A stretch of 64,000 bases of DNA from Alicyclobacillus kakegawensis NBRC 103104. Its GTDB lineage: Bacteria; Bacillota; Bacilli; Alicyclobacillales; Alicyclobacillaceae. The DNA is taken from positions 1 through 64,000 of the forward strand of contig NZ_BCRP01000006.1 in the NCBI RefSeq assembly GCF_001552655.1, in the 5' to 3' direction. Below the pieces are notes generated by a model. It saw only the letters and a list, made by a program, of their open reading frames with translations, did no database searches and was not told where the DNA came from. Positions 1 to 9,120 of this stretch are shown here, piece by piece (the first letter of the stretch is position 1; the number at the start of each line of letters is the position of its first letter). The translations under genes and the position numbers were made by a program.

Positions 1-42
1 GAGGATTAGTAGAAATCTTGGACGACATCAGTTCCACGTTAT

Positions 43-633
43 TTAGGAACTAAGAACCATATCGGCAATGGCCAATGGACGCACTGAATCCAGATAGAAA
101 TCTTCCGCCTTCCAATACCTTGACCGAAATTTCTCAATGTCTTGTCTTACGGTTGCTGATTCACGCTCGAAACGTTTATCCCTCGGGCAATCCAAATATA
201 CAATGAAGTCGAAGAACTCTCGCCACTCTTGACGCTGGAGAAATATCCCTTCAATAATAACAATGCAGTCAGTGGGTATGGTCACAGTCCTTGTTTCTAA
301 CTCATCCAGATGGGAATTGTAGAACGGAAGGATTATTTCACGTGCATGATGTAGCTTTGCGAATAAGTGCTGACGCAAAAATTCAACATCCCATTGTACG
401 TTGTAATACTCATACCATTGTTCAAAGCCAGTGTCATATCTTTTCTTGCGTTCTACAATGTGATCGTCAATGTGAAAGATGCAAGCAGGTTTTTGGCATT
501 GAATCAGCCTTTGCCTCAATTCCTCTACAAGGGTGGTCTTTCCAGAACGACTTAGCCCATCAATCCCAAGCACGAATCGGTTGTTAACGTAGTGGTTTAG
601 AATGACTTCCATCACCTTGTCGGAATTGTGCAT
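43..633 (-). CDS. P-loop kinase, uridine-kinase-like
   Basis: A 196-residue nucleoside or small-molecule kinase of the uridine kinase/AAA P-loop type. The Walker A motif GLSRSGKTT lies at about residues 26-34, an acidic IDDH follows near residue 57, and a hydrophobic strand ending VIIEGIF looks like the Walker B region. The ATG is preceded by a strong GGGAGAGG ribosome binding site about 3-4 bases upstream, which fixes the start. The real substrate cannot be told from sequence; related small proteins are called uridine kinase or simply AAA kinase. Codon use is AT-richer than in the genes beyond 3 kb, in keeping with the accessory look of the first 2.7 kb. Confidence 0.75.
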   Translation of the reverse strand: MHNSDKVMEVILNHYVNNRFVLGIDGLSRSGKTTLVEELRQRLIQCQKPACIFHIDDHIVERKKRYDTGFEQWYEYYNVQWDVEFLRQHLFAKLHHAREIILPFYNSHLDELETRTVTIPTDCIVIIEGIFLQRQEWREFFDFIVYLDCPRDKRFERESATVRQDIEKFRSRYWKAEDFYLDSVRPLAIADMVLSS

Positions 634-682
634 TGACCTCTCCCCTTACAGACAATGCAAATAGCCCTCAGATATTCAACTG

Positions 683-943
683 TTATATCGCTGGCTCGTT
701 TTTACATATCCCACAGGATGGCTCGTTTGGCTTCGTACTCTCGGCCTCCAAAAGGATAAAACGCTGTGAAAACATGAATACCAAGCAATTTGGCGATTTT
801 AGGCAGTATCGTCGGCGAGAGCGATATTTGCCATTGCGTATGACCATCTTACTGCCACAATGGACACATGTGAGTCCTGAACTGGACCGACTGCCTCGGA
901 CTTCCTCAATAACCTTGACTACTGTTCCAGGTAAAGTATATCT
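683..943 (-). pseudogene. Start-less zinc-ribbon frame resembling topoisomerase C-terminal zinc fingers
   Basis: This stretch is open for 86 codons but has no ATG, GTG or TTG in its first part. It encodes a CVHCG knuckle, the string MVIRNGKYR and a later C-x5-C pair, a layout like the zinc fingers found at the C-terminus of type IA topoisomerases (CPxCG, then a basic GK stretch, then C-x4-5-C). A further CGIC pair precedes the stop. It may be a remnant of a longer protein, or a small zinc-ribbon protein starting at a rare ATT. Composition is AT-rich. I see no other gene between 634 and 1206; the part from 950 to 1200 is AT-rich and apparently non-coding. Confidence 0.35.
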
Positions 944-1206
944 TTAATCGCCTTAAACAGGGCGAGTTTTCACTTTGCCTCAGTTCATAAAAGTTTTCGT
1001 AAAGATTTTTCCACCCCAATGAAATCGCTCTTTGGACGTATGTTCTAACTATAAAATATAAATAATATATACAAAAAACTAAAAAATGCAGCGCTCGAAC
1101 ACTCTGCATTTCCCATATTTACAAAGTTAGGTTTTACATGGTTGTATCGTTGTTGCCCTCATTAGCGCAATCGCATGCCAGAGGTAACTGTTGTGTGCAA
1201 TTCCAT

Positions 1207-1985
1207 TTATAGTTCTGCCAGTACTTTTTCGAGCTGGTTGGCTATCCTTTGCCACCCATACAATGCTCCATTGAATGCTTGCTCTGCTTTGAACCCGGTT
1301 TGTTCGAGATGCACATGATTCGTTCCATCGTCCGCCTGTTGAAAGTCCAGGTGACCGTCGTTTTTTCTCCCCCGCTTACCCATGTGTAAGATAACCGATG
1401 AGGCTCGTCCACTTCGATCACTTCACAATCTATAATGCCATCCCACAATGGGGTCGGTTCGGCCCGAAACTGAAATTTATGACCAACAACTGGTTTGAAA
1501 TCATTTGCATAAAGCCATTTCGCAAGCGTGTTTGAATCTGTAAAGGCGGCCCATACTTTCTCGATTGGACTCTTAAATTCAAAGTGAAGTGACACGTCTT
1601 TCCCCATGTGTTGTTCCTCCTGCAACAAGCGATTTAAGGCGACCATTTTGTTGGTCCAGAATTTCTCGTAATACGATACCCAATCTTGAATCTGCCTCAA
1701 TGGAGCGGGATTTAGCCTATAGCGTGTTTTCCTTCCGACTTTCCGATCTATAACCAGGTCAGCATCTTTCAGGACCGCCAGGTGTTTGGCAACCGCTGTA
1801 CGACCCATTGGAAACTGCAATGTCAACTCGTGAAGGGGTAGTTCTTCCGCGTCTGCCAAGAGACGAATGAGTTTGCGTCGGTTTGGATCTGCAACGGCAT
1901 GATAAACATCGTGTATTTGACGTGCCCCGGACAAAGTACCTCCTCCTATGGAAGAGACCCATTCCGCTCGTTTGTGATTCACCAA
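1207..1985 (-). pseudogene. ArsR-family HTH fused to SRPBCC/AHSA1 domain, frameshifted near its 3' end
   Basis: The N-terminal half is an ArsR-type winged helix (HAVADPNRRKLIRLL, then the recognition helix region GRTAVAKHLAVL), followed from about residue 128 by an AHSA1/SRPBCC lipid- or ligand-binding fold (FKSPIEKVWAAFTD, YTWVSGGEKTTVTW). Such fusions act as autoregulators that sense a small ligand. After TVTWTF the open frame runs into an atypical tail ending at 1242. In the neighbouring frame the expected C-terminus continues (QADDGTNHVHLEQTGF to VLAEL, stop at 1207-1209). Adding one C near 1340-1343 restores a gene of exactly 260 codons, so a one-base deletion is the simplest reading; a sequencing error is possible. 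It lies 54 bases downstream of another frameshifted gene, probably in the same operon. Confidence 0.75.
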
Positions 1986-2039
1986 GGACTCGTAATCACG
2001 TTACCGCCGGCTCTCGCAAGGCGGCGAAATCACGAGGGC

Positions 2040-2444
2040 CTATAAAAACTTTTTCTCTATCTCTGCGAAAAAGGCCGCACAAAGACGTTCGAAGTCTGCC
2101 GCAGTGAGCTTAAAGGGATCACCAATGCGGAGCTTCAAAACGGACTGCTCCGGGATGTACTTGATCACATTGTTGCCACGCAGAATTCCATTGTTATCAT
2201 CAAGGAGTCAGCCAGCATTTCGACTTCATTGAGTGGATTCCCATCCTTGCCAGCGACCATTCTGAGTCTGAAGTAACGGTCGAGCACAAGAACCATGTTG
2301 TTGAAGAAGAGCGATTCAAAGTCTTCAAGGGCAGAGTCGACCTTTTGGTCCGTGGCCACCCTGGCAAGGAGCTTCTGGTACGCCGCGAGTTGTTGCTCAA
2401 TCGCAGACTTACACTTCCTGAGTGTAGTTCTTACGACCAAGCAT
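2040..2444 (-). pseudogene. Conserved protein of unknown function, broken by two frameshifts
   Basis: Joining three frames gives a protein of about 134 residues. It begins MLGRKNYTQE from an ATG at 2442-2444 with a good GGAAAGGA binding site, continues KSAIEQQLAAYQKLL to EMLADSLM, and ends NNGILRGNNVIKYI to AEIEKKFL with a stop at 2040-2042. Frame changes are needed near 2415 and near 2205. The two shifts cancel in length (405 bases, divisible by three). The helical QQLAAYQ, FFNNMVLVLDRYF and AADFERLCAAFFAE segments suggest a small folded protein. I recall similar uncharacterised proteins but cannot name a family. It is first in an apparent operon with the ArsR-SRPBCC gene. Confidence 0.6.
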
Positions 2445-2541
2445 CGTATACGTCCTTTCCACAGAGATATGGGGGAAGGTGTGGTGTTAGATAAAATCTT
2501 GCCCACCTTTTTATCACCCAACACGACACCCGTCGGAAGTA

Positions 2542-2571
2542 ATAATAGGACACCAAACGGTGTCCTGTCAA
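2542..2571 (-). promoter_or_regulatory. Promoter with a palindromic operator filling its spacer
   Basis: On the minus strand a perfect -35 TTGACA (2566-2571) and a -10 TATTAT (2542-2547) are 18 bases apart. The inverted repeat AGGACACCGTTTGGTGTCCT (2547-2566, arms of 8 bases) occupies exactly that spacer. A protein bound there would block RNA polymerase, so this is a likely repressor operator. The first gene downstream starts at 2444, giving a leader of roughly 90 bases. The ArsR-SRPBCC regulator of the same operon is the obvious candidate ligand-responsive repressor, but that is inference. Confidence 0.65.
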
Positions 2572-2659
2572 GTCAAACCAAACAAAGTAGGGAAAATGTT
2601 AAGCCACCTGGACAATCCATGCCCTGTCAGAGAAATCAGTGACACTCAACAGTAACTAT

Positions 2660-2697
2660 CCATAAAACGAAACATGGACCAGAACTCTGGCCCATGT
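2660..2697 (-). terminator. Rho-independent terminator of ssrA
   Basis: Reading the minus strand, an inverted repeat of about 11 base pairs (arms at 2686-2697 and 2672-2683, one G-U pair) lies 27 bases past the tmRNA CCA end and is followed by a T-rich tail TTTCGTTTTATG. This ends the ssrA transcript before the AT-rich region. Confidence 0.65.
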
Positions 2698-2723
2698 CAT
2701 CTTGCTATGAACCTGCAAATCCG

Positions 2724-3095
2724 TGGTGGAGGCGACGGGAGTCGAACCCGCGTCCGAAGACCTCGCCACATGAACTTCTACGGGTGTAGTACGTCTATTG
2801 GGGGGTCCTCAGCCGGCGCGGACGCACACGCACCGTGCTGAGCAAGCTCGCTTCGTCTCACCGCCGATACGCGAGCACACCGGCGGCCAGCCCGTTAGAG
2901 TGACGTCGCCGCGTGCGCACGGGCGGCGCACATCGGGACGGCCTGACTGGGATTAGGCAGCCAGGGCGAGGTTGTTGTTTGCGGTAAAGCGATTAGCTTT
3001 GCCAGTTACATTTAGACCCGCGTTGTTAACGTGGCCGCAGCCCCACGACCCGCCGTTCATGCTCGAACAGCCCCCGTCGAATCCAAAACGCCCCC
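2724..3095 (-). ncRNA. ssrA: tmRNA (ssrA)
   Basis: The RNA has both tRNA-like ends. The 5' GGGGGCG pairs perfectly (one G-U) with CGCCUCC before ACCA at the 3' end, and the T-arm GGGTTCGACTCCC is present. The tag reading frame (2956-3003, stop TAA at 2953-2955) encodes GKANRFTANNNLALAA, so after the charged alanine the tag is AGKANRFTANNNLALAA; the ALAA end is the usual protease degron. Length is 372 bases including CCA, normal for a one-piece tmRNA. It rescues stalled ribosomes together with SmpB, whose gene lies 243 bases upstream on the same strand. The 3' end of ssrA is a common integration site, and the DNA beyond it looks accessory. Confidence 0.95.
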
Positions 3096-3338
3096 GTGTG
3101 AGCGCTCGGCTGGCTCGAGCGGAACCAAGCGTGGCAACAACCTCATTCCTTATCATACACAAAACTGCCGCTTACGTACACCCCGATTTGCTGCCAGGAT
3201 TGGCAAGACGCCGGAGCCCTGAATGTTCAAGCGGCGCATTCGCATCTCGCATGTCTGCGCCCCGCCAGGGCGCCAATTCCATCCGCAAACTCACCTAAAA
3301 ACTCGCCCCGCCGATCGCAGACAACCGGGCCCGTGCCA

Positions 3339-3812
3339 CTACGCGCGCCGGTTTCGCTCGCGCAGCGCCCGTTGGATGGCCCTGTCGGCGTCGCGCTTGC
3401 GCATCGCTTCCCGCTTGTCATGGAGCTTCTTGCCCTTGGCGAGTCCGAGTTCAACCTTGCAAAACCCGTTGCGCAGATACAGCTTCGTCGGTACCAACGT
3501 GTACCCCTGTTCTCGCACAGCGCCAATCAGTTTGCTGATCTCCTGCCGCCGCAGCAGCAGTTTGCGGGTGCGCAGAGGCTCGTGATTGAACCGGTTGCCC
3601 TGCTCATATGGGCTCACGTGCATGTTGTGGAGAAACACTTCACCGTCTTCGATGCGCGCGTAGGCGTCGCGCAGGCTGACAGATCCGCGACGGATGGATT
3701 TGATCTCGGTGCCGGTCAGCACGATGCCCGCCTCATACGTTTCCTCGATGAAGTAGTCATGATAGGCTTTCCGGTTTTGCGCCAGGATGCGGCGCTCTTC
3801 GTCCTTGGCCAT
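3339..3812 (-). CDS. smpB: SsrA-binding protein SmpB
   Basis: A 157-residue protein of normal SmpB length. It starts [20 protein letters not shown], carries the OB-fold signature ([15 protein letters not shown], then [16 protein letters not shown]) and ends in the basic tail [19 protein letters not shown] that enters the empty mRNA channel. It binds the tRNA-like part of tmRNA and brings it to stalled ribosomes. The order rnr, smpB, ssrA on one strand is the classic Firmicute arrangement. The 3813-4000 gap between it and rnr shows no gene. Confidence 0.96.
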   Translation of the reverse strand: MAKDEERRILAQNRKAYHDYFIEETYEAGIVLTGTEIKSIRRGSVSLRDAYARIEDGEVFLHNMHVSPYEQGNRFNHEPLRTRKLLLRRQEISKLIGAVREQGYTLVPTKLYLRNGFCKVELGLAKGKKLHDKREAMRKRDADRAIQRALRERNRRA

Positions 3813-4000
3813 CGTTTCACCTCAAGACGCGCTGCAGGCTGGCCACCGTGCCCATCGCCACCACAGGATGCGCAAACCGACGAGCAAGCGTTCTGACGGC
3901 TCACGTCTGGCTTACAGCACCACACACAGCGCACCCTGAATCGTAACATGACCGCGGACGGGACTCAAGCCCACGATGCGCCACCAAGCGGCGCCTGACG

Positions 4001-6505
4001 TCAACGCCCACGCTTGCCGCGTTTCGATTTGCGCCGACGAACGCCCCGCGACTTTGCGAGACCACCGCCGCCGACCTTTGCCGAGCGGACCCGTCCATCC
4101 GCCGGCACGGCCAACAAGGTCCGCTTGTTTTGACTTCCGCCCCCGCTCTGTGCGGACGCATCCCCACCCCGCTCACGCGCCTTGCGCCGGGATCCACGCC
4201 TGGCCCCGTACAAAGGTCGATCCGTTCGTCCACGGACGCCACCCGCCCGGCGGTCCCGGTCCCGACCACCGGCCAGTTGCGCGCGCTGCTGGATACGGCG
4301 ACGCCGTTCTTTGGGCGAAAGGTCCTCATCGTACTCGATGGTGTGTACGCCCTTGTCTGTGACCATCGTCGCCTCACGCCGATGCGACACCAACTCAAAG
4401 TCAATCGACAGGTTCTCCTTGCTCGCAGCCGCGACGCGGACCACGACCGGATCGCCCAGGCGGAAGACTCGCCGCGTCCGCTCGCCAACGAGAGCCATCA
4501 GCTTCTCATAATGGATGTAGTAATCGTCCATCAGGTAGCTGATGTGAATCAAGCCCTCGGCCCCGTTGTCCAAATGGACGAACAACCCAAACGGCGTCAC
4601 GCCGCTGATGACGCCGTTGAACTCCTCGCCGATGTGGTCGAGCATGTACTCGACCGTCTTCAGTTGATCCACCTCACGCTCAGCGTCCTGGGCGATCCGC
4701 TCGCACTCGCTCGACTGGCGCGCCGCATCGGCGACGAATTCCTCCAATTGGGAAATTCGCTCGTCCGACAACCGCCCGCCAGCCTCCAGCACCTCGCGGA
4801 TGATGCGGTGAATGACCAGGTCCGGATAACGGCGGATGGGCGAGGTGAAGTGGGTGTAATACTTGGCGGCCAACCCGAAGTGGCCGACGCACTCGGGCGC
4901 GTAACGGGCCTGGCGGAGCGAGCGCAGCATCAGTTTGGAGATGACCGCCTCCTCCCGCGTTCCCTCTATCTCCCGCAAAATGGCCTGAAGGGCGCGCGGG
5001 TGGACGCGGTTGCCGACACCCTTGACATGGTACCCGAAATTATGGATGAACTGGTTGAATTCCATCAGCTTCTGCGGGTCCGGATCTTCGTGAATACGAT
5101 AGATGAACGGAATGCCCAGCCAGTAAAAATGTTCGGCGATGGTTTCGTTGGCGGCCAGCATGAACTCTTCAATCAGCCGCTCGGCGACAGATCGCTCACG
5201 CGGGGTGAGCGCCAACGGCCGGCCCAGGTCGTCCACCTCGACCTTGATCTCGTCGAAGTCAAAATCGATGGCTCCCCGGGCCATCCGCCGCTCGCGCAAA
5301 CTCGCCGCCAGAGTCTCCATCTCCTCGAACATCGGCACCAGGGAGCGGTAGAGCGCACGCGCTTCCGGATCGTGATCCACCAAGATGCGGTTGACGTTGC
5401 GATACGTCATCCGCTCCGTGGTGCGAATCACGCTCGGAAAGATGTCATAGGCGACACGCTCGCCCTGCGGCGTGAATTCCATCTGGCAGGACAAGGTCAA
5501 GCGGTCGACGTGCGGGTTTAGGGAGCAGATGTTGTTGGACAGTCGCGGCGGCAGCATGGGAATGACGCGGTCCACCAGGTACACGCTGGTGCCACGCCGG
5601 TACGCTTCCTTGTCCAAGCGGCTGCCCTCGCGCACATACCAGCCGACATCCGCGATGTGCACCCCGAGCAGGAAGTTGCCGTTCGGCAGCCGCTTCACCT
5701 GCACCGCATCGTCCAGGTCCTTGGCGTCCTCGCCGTCGATGGTGACAATGGTCTCGTCACGCAGGTCGCGCCGTCCCTGCAAATCCTCTTCCGAGATATC
5801 CATCGGGATGGCTTCAGCCGCCCGCAGGACCGCCTCCGGGAACGCCTCAGCCAAGCCGTACTTGCGCACCACAGCGAGGATGTCCACACCAGGCGCGTCC
5901 GGATACCCCAACACCTCAATGACCCGTCCCTCCGGTCCACGCGTGGCTGTGGGATAGGAGGTGATTTCCACAACGACGACGTGGCCGTCGTGCGCGTCCA
6001 TCATGTCGCCCTGGGCGATGAAGATGTCCTGCGGAAACCGCTTGTCCAGCGGCGTGACAAAGGCGTGGTCGCGATAGCGGGTAAAGTGGCCGACCACGCG
6101 GTGGTGGGCCCGTTTGACAATGCGGACCACTTCTCCTTCGCGGCGCGGGCCCTGGGCCGACTTGTCGATGCGGACCAAAACCAAATCCCCGCTCATGGCC
6201 CCATTCAGGTCGCCGGCAGCGATGTAGACATCCGGCTCCCCTTCCCGATCCGGAATGAGAAAGCCAAACCCGCGCGCCTTCATCTGAATGTGTCCGCGCA
6301 CCAGGTTCATGCGCTCCGGTATGCCGTAGCGAAGGGTGCGAGTGCGCACCACCTCTCCCTGTTCTTCCATATCGGCGAGCAACTGGAGGAACCGCGCCTC
6401 ATCGTCTTCATTGTCGAGTCCAAACGCCTCCACCAACTCTTGCGCAATCAGCGGCCGGTAGGCGTCGTGCTGCATGTAGTCGATGATGTCCTGGCGGTTC
6501 ACCAC
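4001..6505 (-). CDS. rnr: Ribonuclease R
   Basis: A 3'-5' exoribonuclease of 834 residues that degrades structured RNA and works with tmRNA-SmpB on the mRNAs of stalled ribosomes. Order of domains: an N-terminal winged helix (about 1-70), cold-shock OB folds (about 75-220), the RNB catalytic core with the acidic cluster TIDGEDAKDLDDA near residue 260, an S1 domain (NGVISGVTPFGLFVHLDNG) around 635-720, and a very basic, low-complexity tail rich in R, K and G that is longer than in many relatives. The start is a GTG (GTG GTG AAC) about 12 bases after AGGAGG; the second GTG is an equally possible start. Upstream neighbour is the esterase gene. Confidence 0.94.
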   Translation of the reverse strand: MVNRQDIIDYMQHDAYRPLIAQELVEAFGLDNEDDEARFLQLLADMEEQGEVVRTRTLRYGIPERMNLVRGHIQMKARGFGFLIPDREGEPDVYIAAGDLNGAMSGDLVLVRIDKSAQGPRREGEVVRIVKRAHHRVVGHFTRYRDHAFVTPLDKRFPQDIFIAQGDMMDAHDGHVVVVEITSYPTATRGPEGRVIEVLGYPDAPGVDILAVVRKYGLAEAFPEAVLRAAEAIPMDISEEDLQGRRDLRDETIVTIDGEDAKDLDDAVQVKRLPNGNFLLGVHIADVGWYVREGSRLDKEAYRRGTSVYLVDRVIPMLPPRLSNNICSLNPHVDRLTLSCQMEFTPQGERVAYDIFPSVIRTTERMTYRNVNRILVDHDPEARALYRSLVPMFEEMETLAASLRERRMARGAIDFDFDEIKVEVDDLGRPLALTPRERSVAERLIEEFMLAANETIAEHFYWLGIPFIYRIHEDPDPQKLMEFNQFIHNFGYHVKGVGNRVHPRALQAILREIEGTREEAVISKLMLRSLRQARYAPECVGHFGLAAKYYTHFTSPIRRYPDLVIHRIIREVLEAGGRLSDERISQLEEFVADAARQSSECERIAQDAEREVDQLKTVEYMLDHIGEEFNGVISGVTPFGLFVHLDNGAEGLIHISYLMDDYYIHYEKLMALVGERTRRVFRLGDPVVVRVAAASKENLSIDFELVSHRREATMVTDKGVHTIEYDEDLSPKERRRRIQQRAQLAGGRDRDRRAGGVRGRTDRPLYGARRGSRRKARERGGDASAQSGGGSQNKRTLLAVPADGRVRSAKVGGGGLAKSRGVRRRKSKRGKRGR

Positions 6506-6622
6506 AGCCGGTTGTCGCCTCCTCTGGTGTGAATCGGGGAAAGTCCCGTGGATGCTGCGTTAGGATATAGATTCAGTATGACCACAAGCCCGTCGGGGTA
6601 CACCATGCCCAGGTTCCAGCCG

Positions 6623-7369
6623 TCATGAGCTGAGCGCGGGATGTGAATGCAACGAGTCTCCAGGCAGCGACGACAAAAAAGCCAGCACCAGCTGATTGAC
6701 CGCCTCAGCGTCATCCATCAGCAGCAAGTGCCCGGCTCCTTGTACATAATGCAGTTCCTTGTAAACGGACGCGGCCGTGTCGTAGATGTACTTGGCGCTG
6801 CGAGGGTCCGCCAATTCGTCCCGCTCACCGTGAATGACGCAAAGAGGGCAGGCCAATCCCGGCAAAACCCGCTTTGTCATCTGAACCACACGCCGCAGCT
6901 GCCGCGCTGTCTTCAGCGGGATGCCGCCCAATTTGTCCAGCCGCCCGCGCAGAGCCTCCTGCGCTGCTCCGGTGCGCGGCCAATTGACCTTGATGGCCAG
7001 CGCAATCTGCTGAAACAGCGGATTGGCCCCCGCATAATCCAGCAGCGGCGCCAGCATGACCACACTGGCCACCCGGTATTGCTCCGCAATCAGAGCCGAC
7101 AGCAGGGCGCCCAACGAGAACCCAAGCAGGTGAACCCGCCGGCCCTGCTTCTGCGCCGCCTCGACGACCGGAATGATTTTGCTGATCCATCCCGTCACTG
7201 TAGTCTGTCCAGGTTCCCGGCGGTGCTGCCCTGGCCCGTCCGCGTCGCCGCCCCACAAAGGCGGAACCACAACCTCGTAGCCGTGAGCTGTCAGCGCGTC
7301 GCCCAGCGGGTTCAGTTCTTCCGGAAACCCGGCCAAGCCGTGAATCAGGACACAGACTTCCTCCGGCAT
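6623..7369 (-). CDS. Carboxylesterase/alpha-beta hydrolase, EstA (YvaK)-like
   Basis: A 248-residue alpha/beta hydrolase. The oxyanion region is LIHGLAGFPEELNPLG, the nucleophile elbow is GFSLG, and the acid and base are in HGERDELAD and GAGHLLLMDD near the end. Size and context (secG - esterase - rnr - smpB) match the Bacillus thermostable carboxylesterase that hydrolyses short-chain esters. I take the start at MPEEVCVLIHGL because GGGGGGA stands about 6 bases upstream. The longer frame to 7444 would run back through a hairpin and overlap secG, and lacks a ribosome binding site. Confidence 0.85.
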   Translation of the reverse strand: MPEEVCVLIHGLAGFPEELNPLGDALTAHGYEVVVPPLWGGDADGPGQHRREPGQTTVTGWISKIIPVVEAAQKQGRRVHLLGFSLGALLSALIAEQYRVASVVMLAPLLDYAGANPLFQQIALAIKVNWPRTGAAQEALRGRLDKLGGIPLKTARQLRRVVQMTKRVLPGLACPLCVIHGERDELADPRSAKYIYDTAASVYKELHYVQGAGHLLLMDDAEAVNQLVLAFLSSLPGDSLHSHPALSS

Positions 7370-7409
7370 AGGACTTCCCCCCACAGACAAGTCCAGGCCC
7401 ATGAAAGAT

Positions 7410-7427
7410 GCCGCCCTCGCGGGCGGC
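7410..7427 (-). terminator. Hairpin between secG and the esterase gene
   Basis: GCCGCCC and GGGCGGC form a 7-base-pair stem with a 4-base loop just after the secG stop, followed on the minus strand by ATCTTTC. It may weaken read-through from the glycolysis/secG unit into the esterase-rnr genes. The T-run is short, so termination is likely partial. Confidence 0.4.
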
Positions 7428-7440
7428 ACCACAGATAGCA

Positions 7441-7683
7441 TCACACCGAGTGATGGAAGGTGAAGGCGATAAACAGCGTTGCCAGGAAGAACAGGATGGC
7501 TATCACCACGGTCAGCTTGGCCAGAAACGAATCCAGCCCTTTCGCCTTCCGATTGACAACCTGGTCAGGTCCGCCTGTGATGACTCCAGACAGCCCTGCG
7601 CTGCGCCCCGATTGCAGCAGAATGACGGCAATCAGGAGCACACACAGAACGACCAGCAGGATTTTCGCCGCAGTCAGCACCAT
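7441..7683 (-). CDS. secG: Preprotein translocase subunit SecG
   Basis: An 80-residue protein with two membrane helices (about 2-23 and 52-74) separated by the short polar loop QSGRSAGLSGVITGG, the hallmark of SecG. It is the small, non-essential subunit of the SecYEG channel that aids SecA-driven export. It lies 60 bases after eno on the same strand and may be co-transcribed with the glycolytic genes. Length is normal. Confidence 0.93.
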   Translation of the reverse strand: MVLTAAKILLVVLCVLLIAVILLQSGRSAGLSGVITGGPDQVVNRKAKGLDSFLAKLTVVIAILFFLATLFIAFTFHHSV

Positions 7684-7743
7684 GTCACCCCCACTGCGCC
7701 CCCCGAAGACCAGCGCGCACGACCCGTATGTGCATTCAGTCTA

Positions 7744-9039
<1,296 letters not shown>

Positions 9040-9120
9040 TCATCCTTTCCAAACAGAATATGTAACCGAATCGCCGTCAGGCGCCGTCCGACGCCAGGGA
9101 CGGCGGACGCCTCCAGCGCC

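Noticed and set aside
633-947. Plus-strand 104-codon frame
   Set aside because: The opposite strand carries a zinc-ribbon pattern; this frame has no motif and no ribosome site.
4130-5521. Plus-strand open frame inside rnr
   Set aside because: Shadow of the RNase R gene; no ribosome site or domain.
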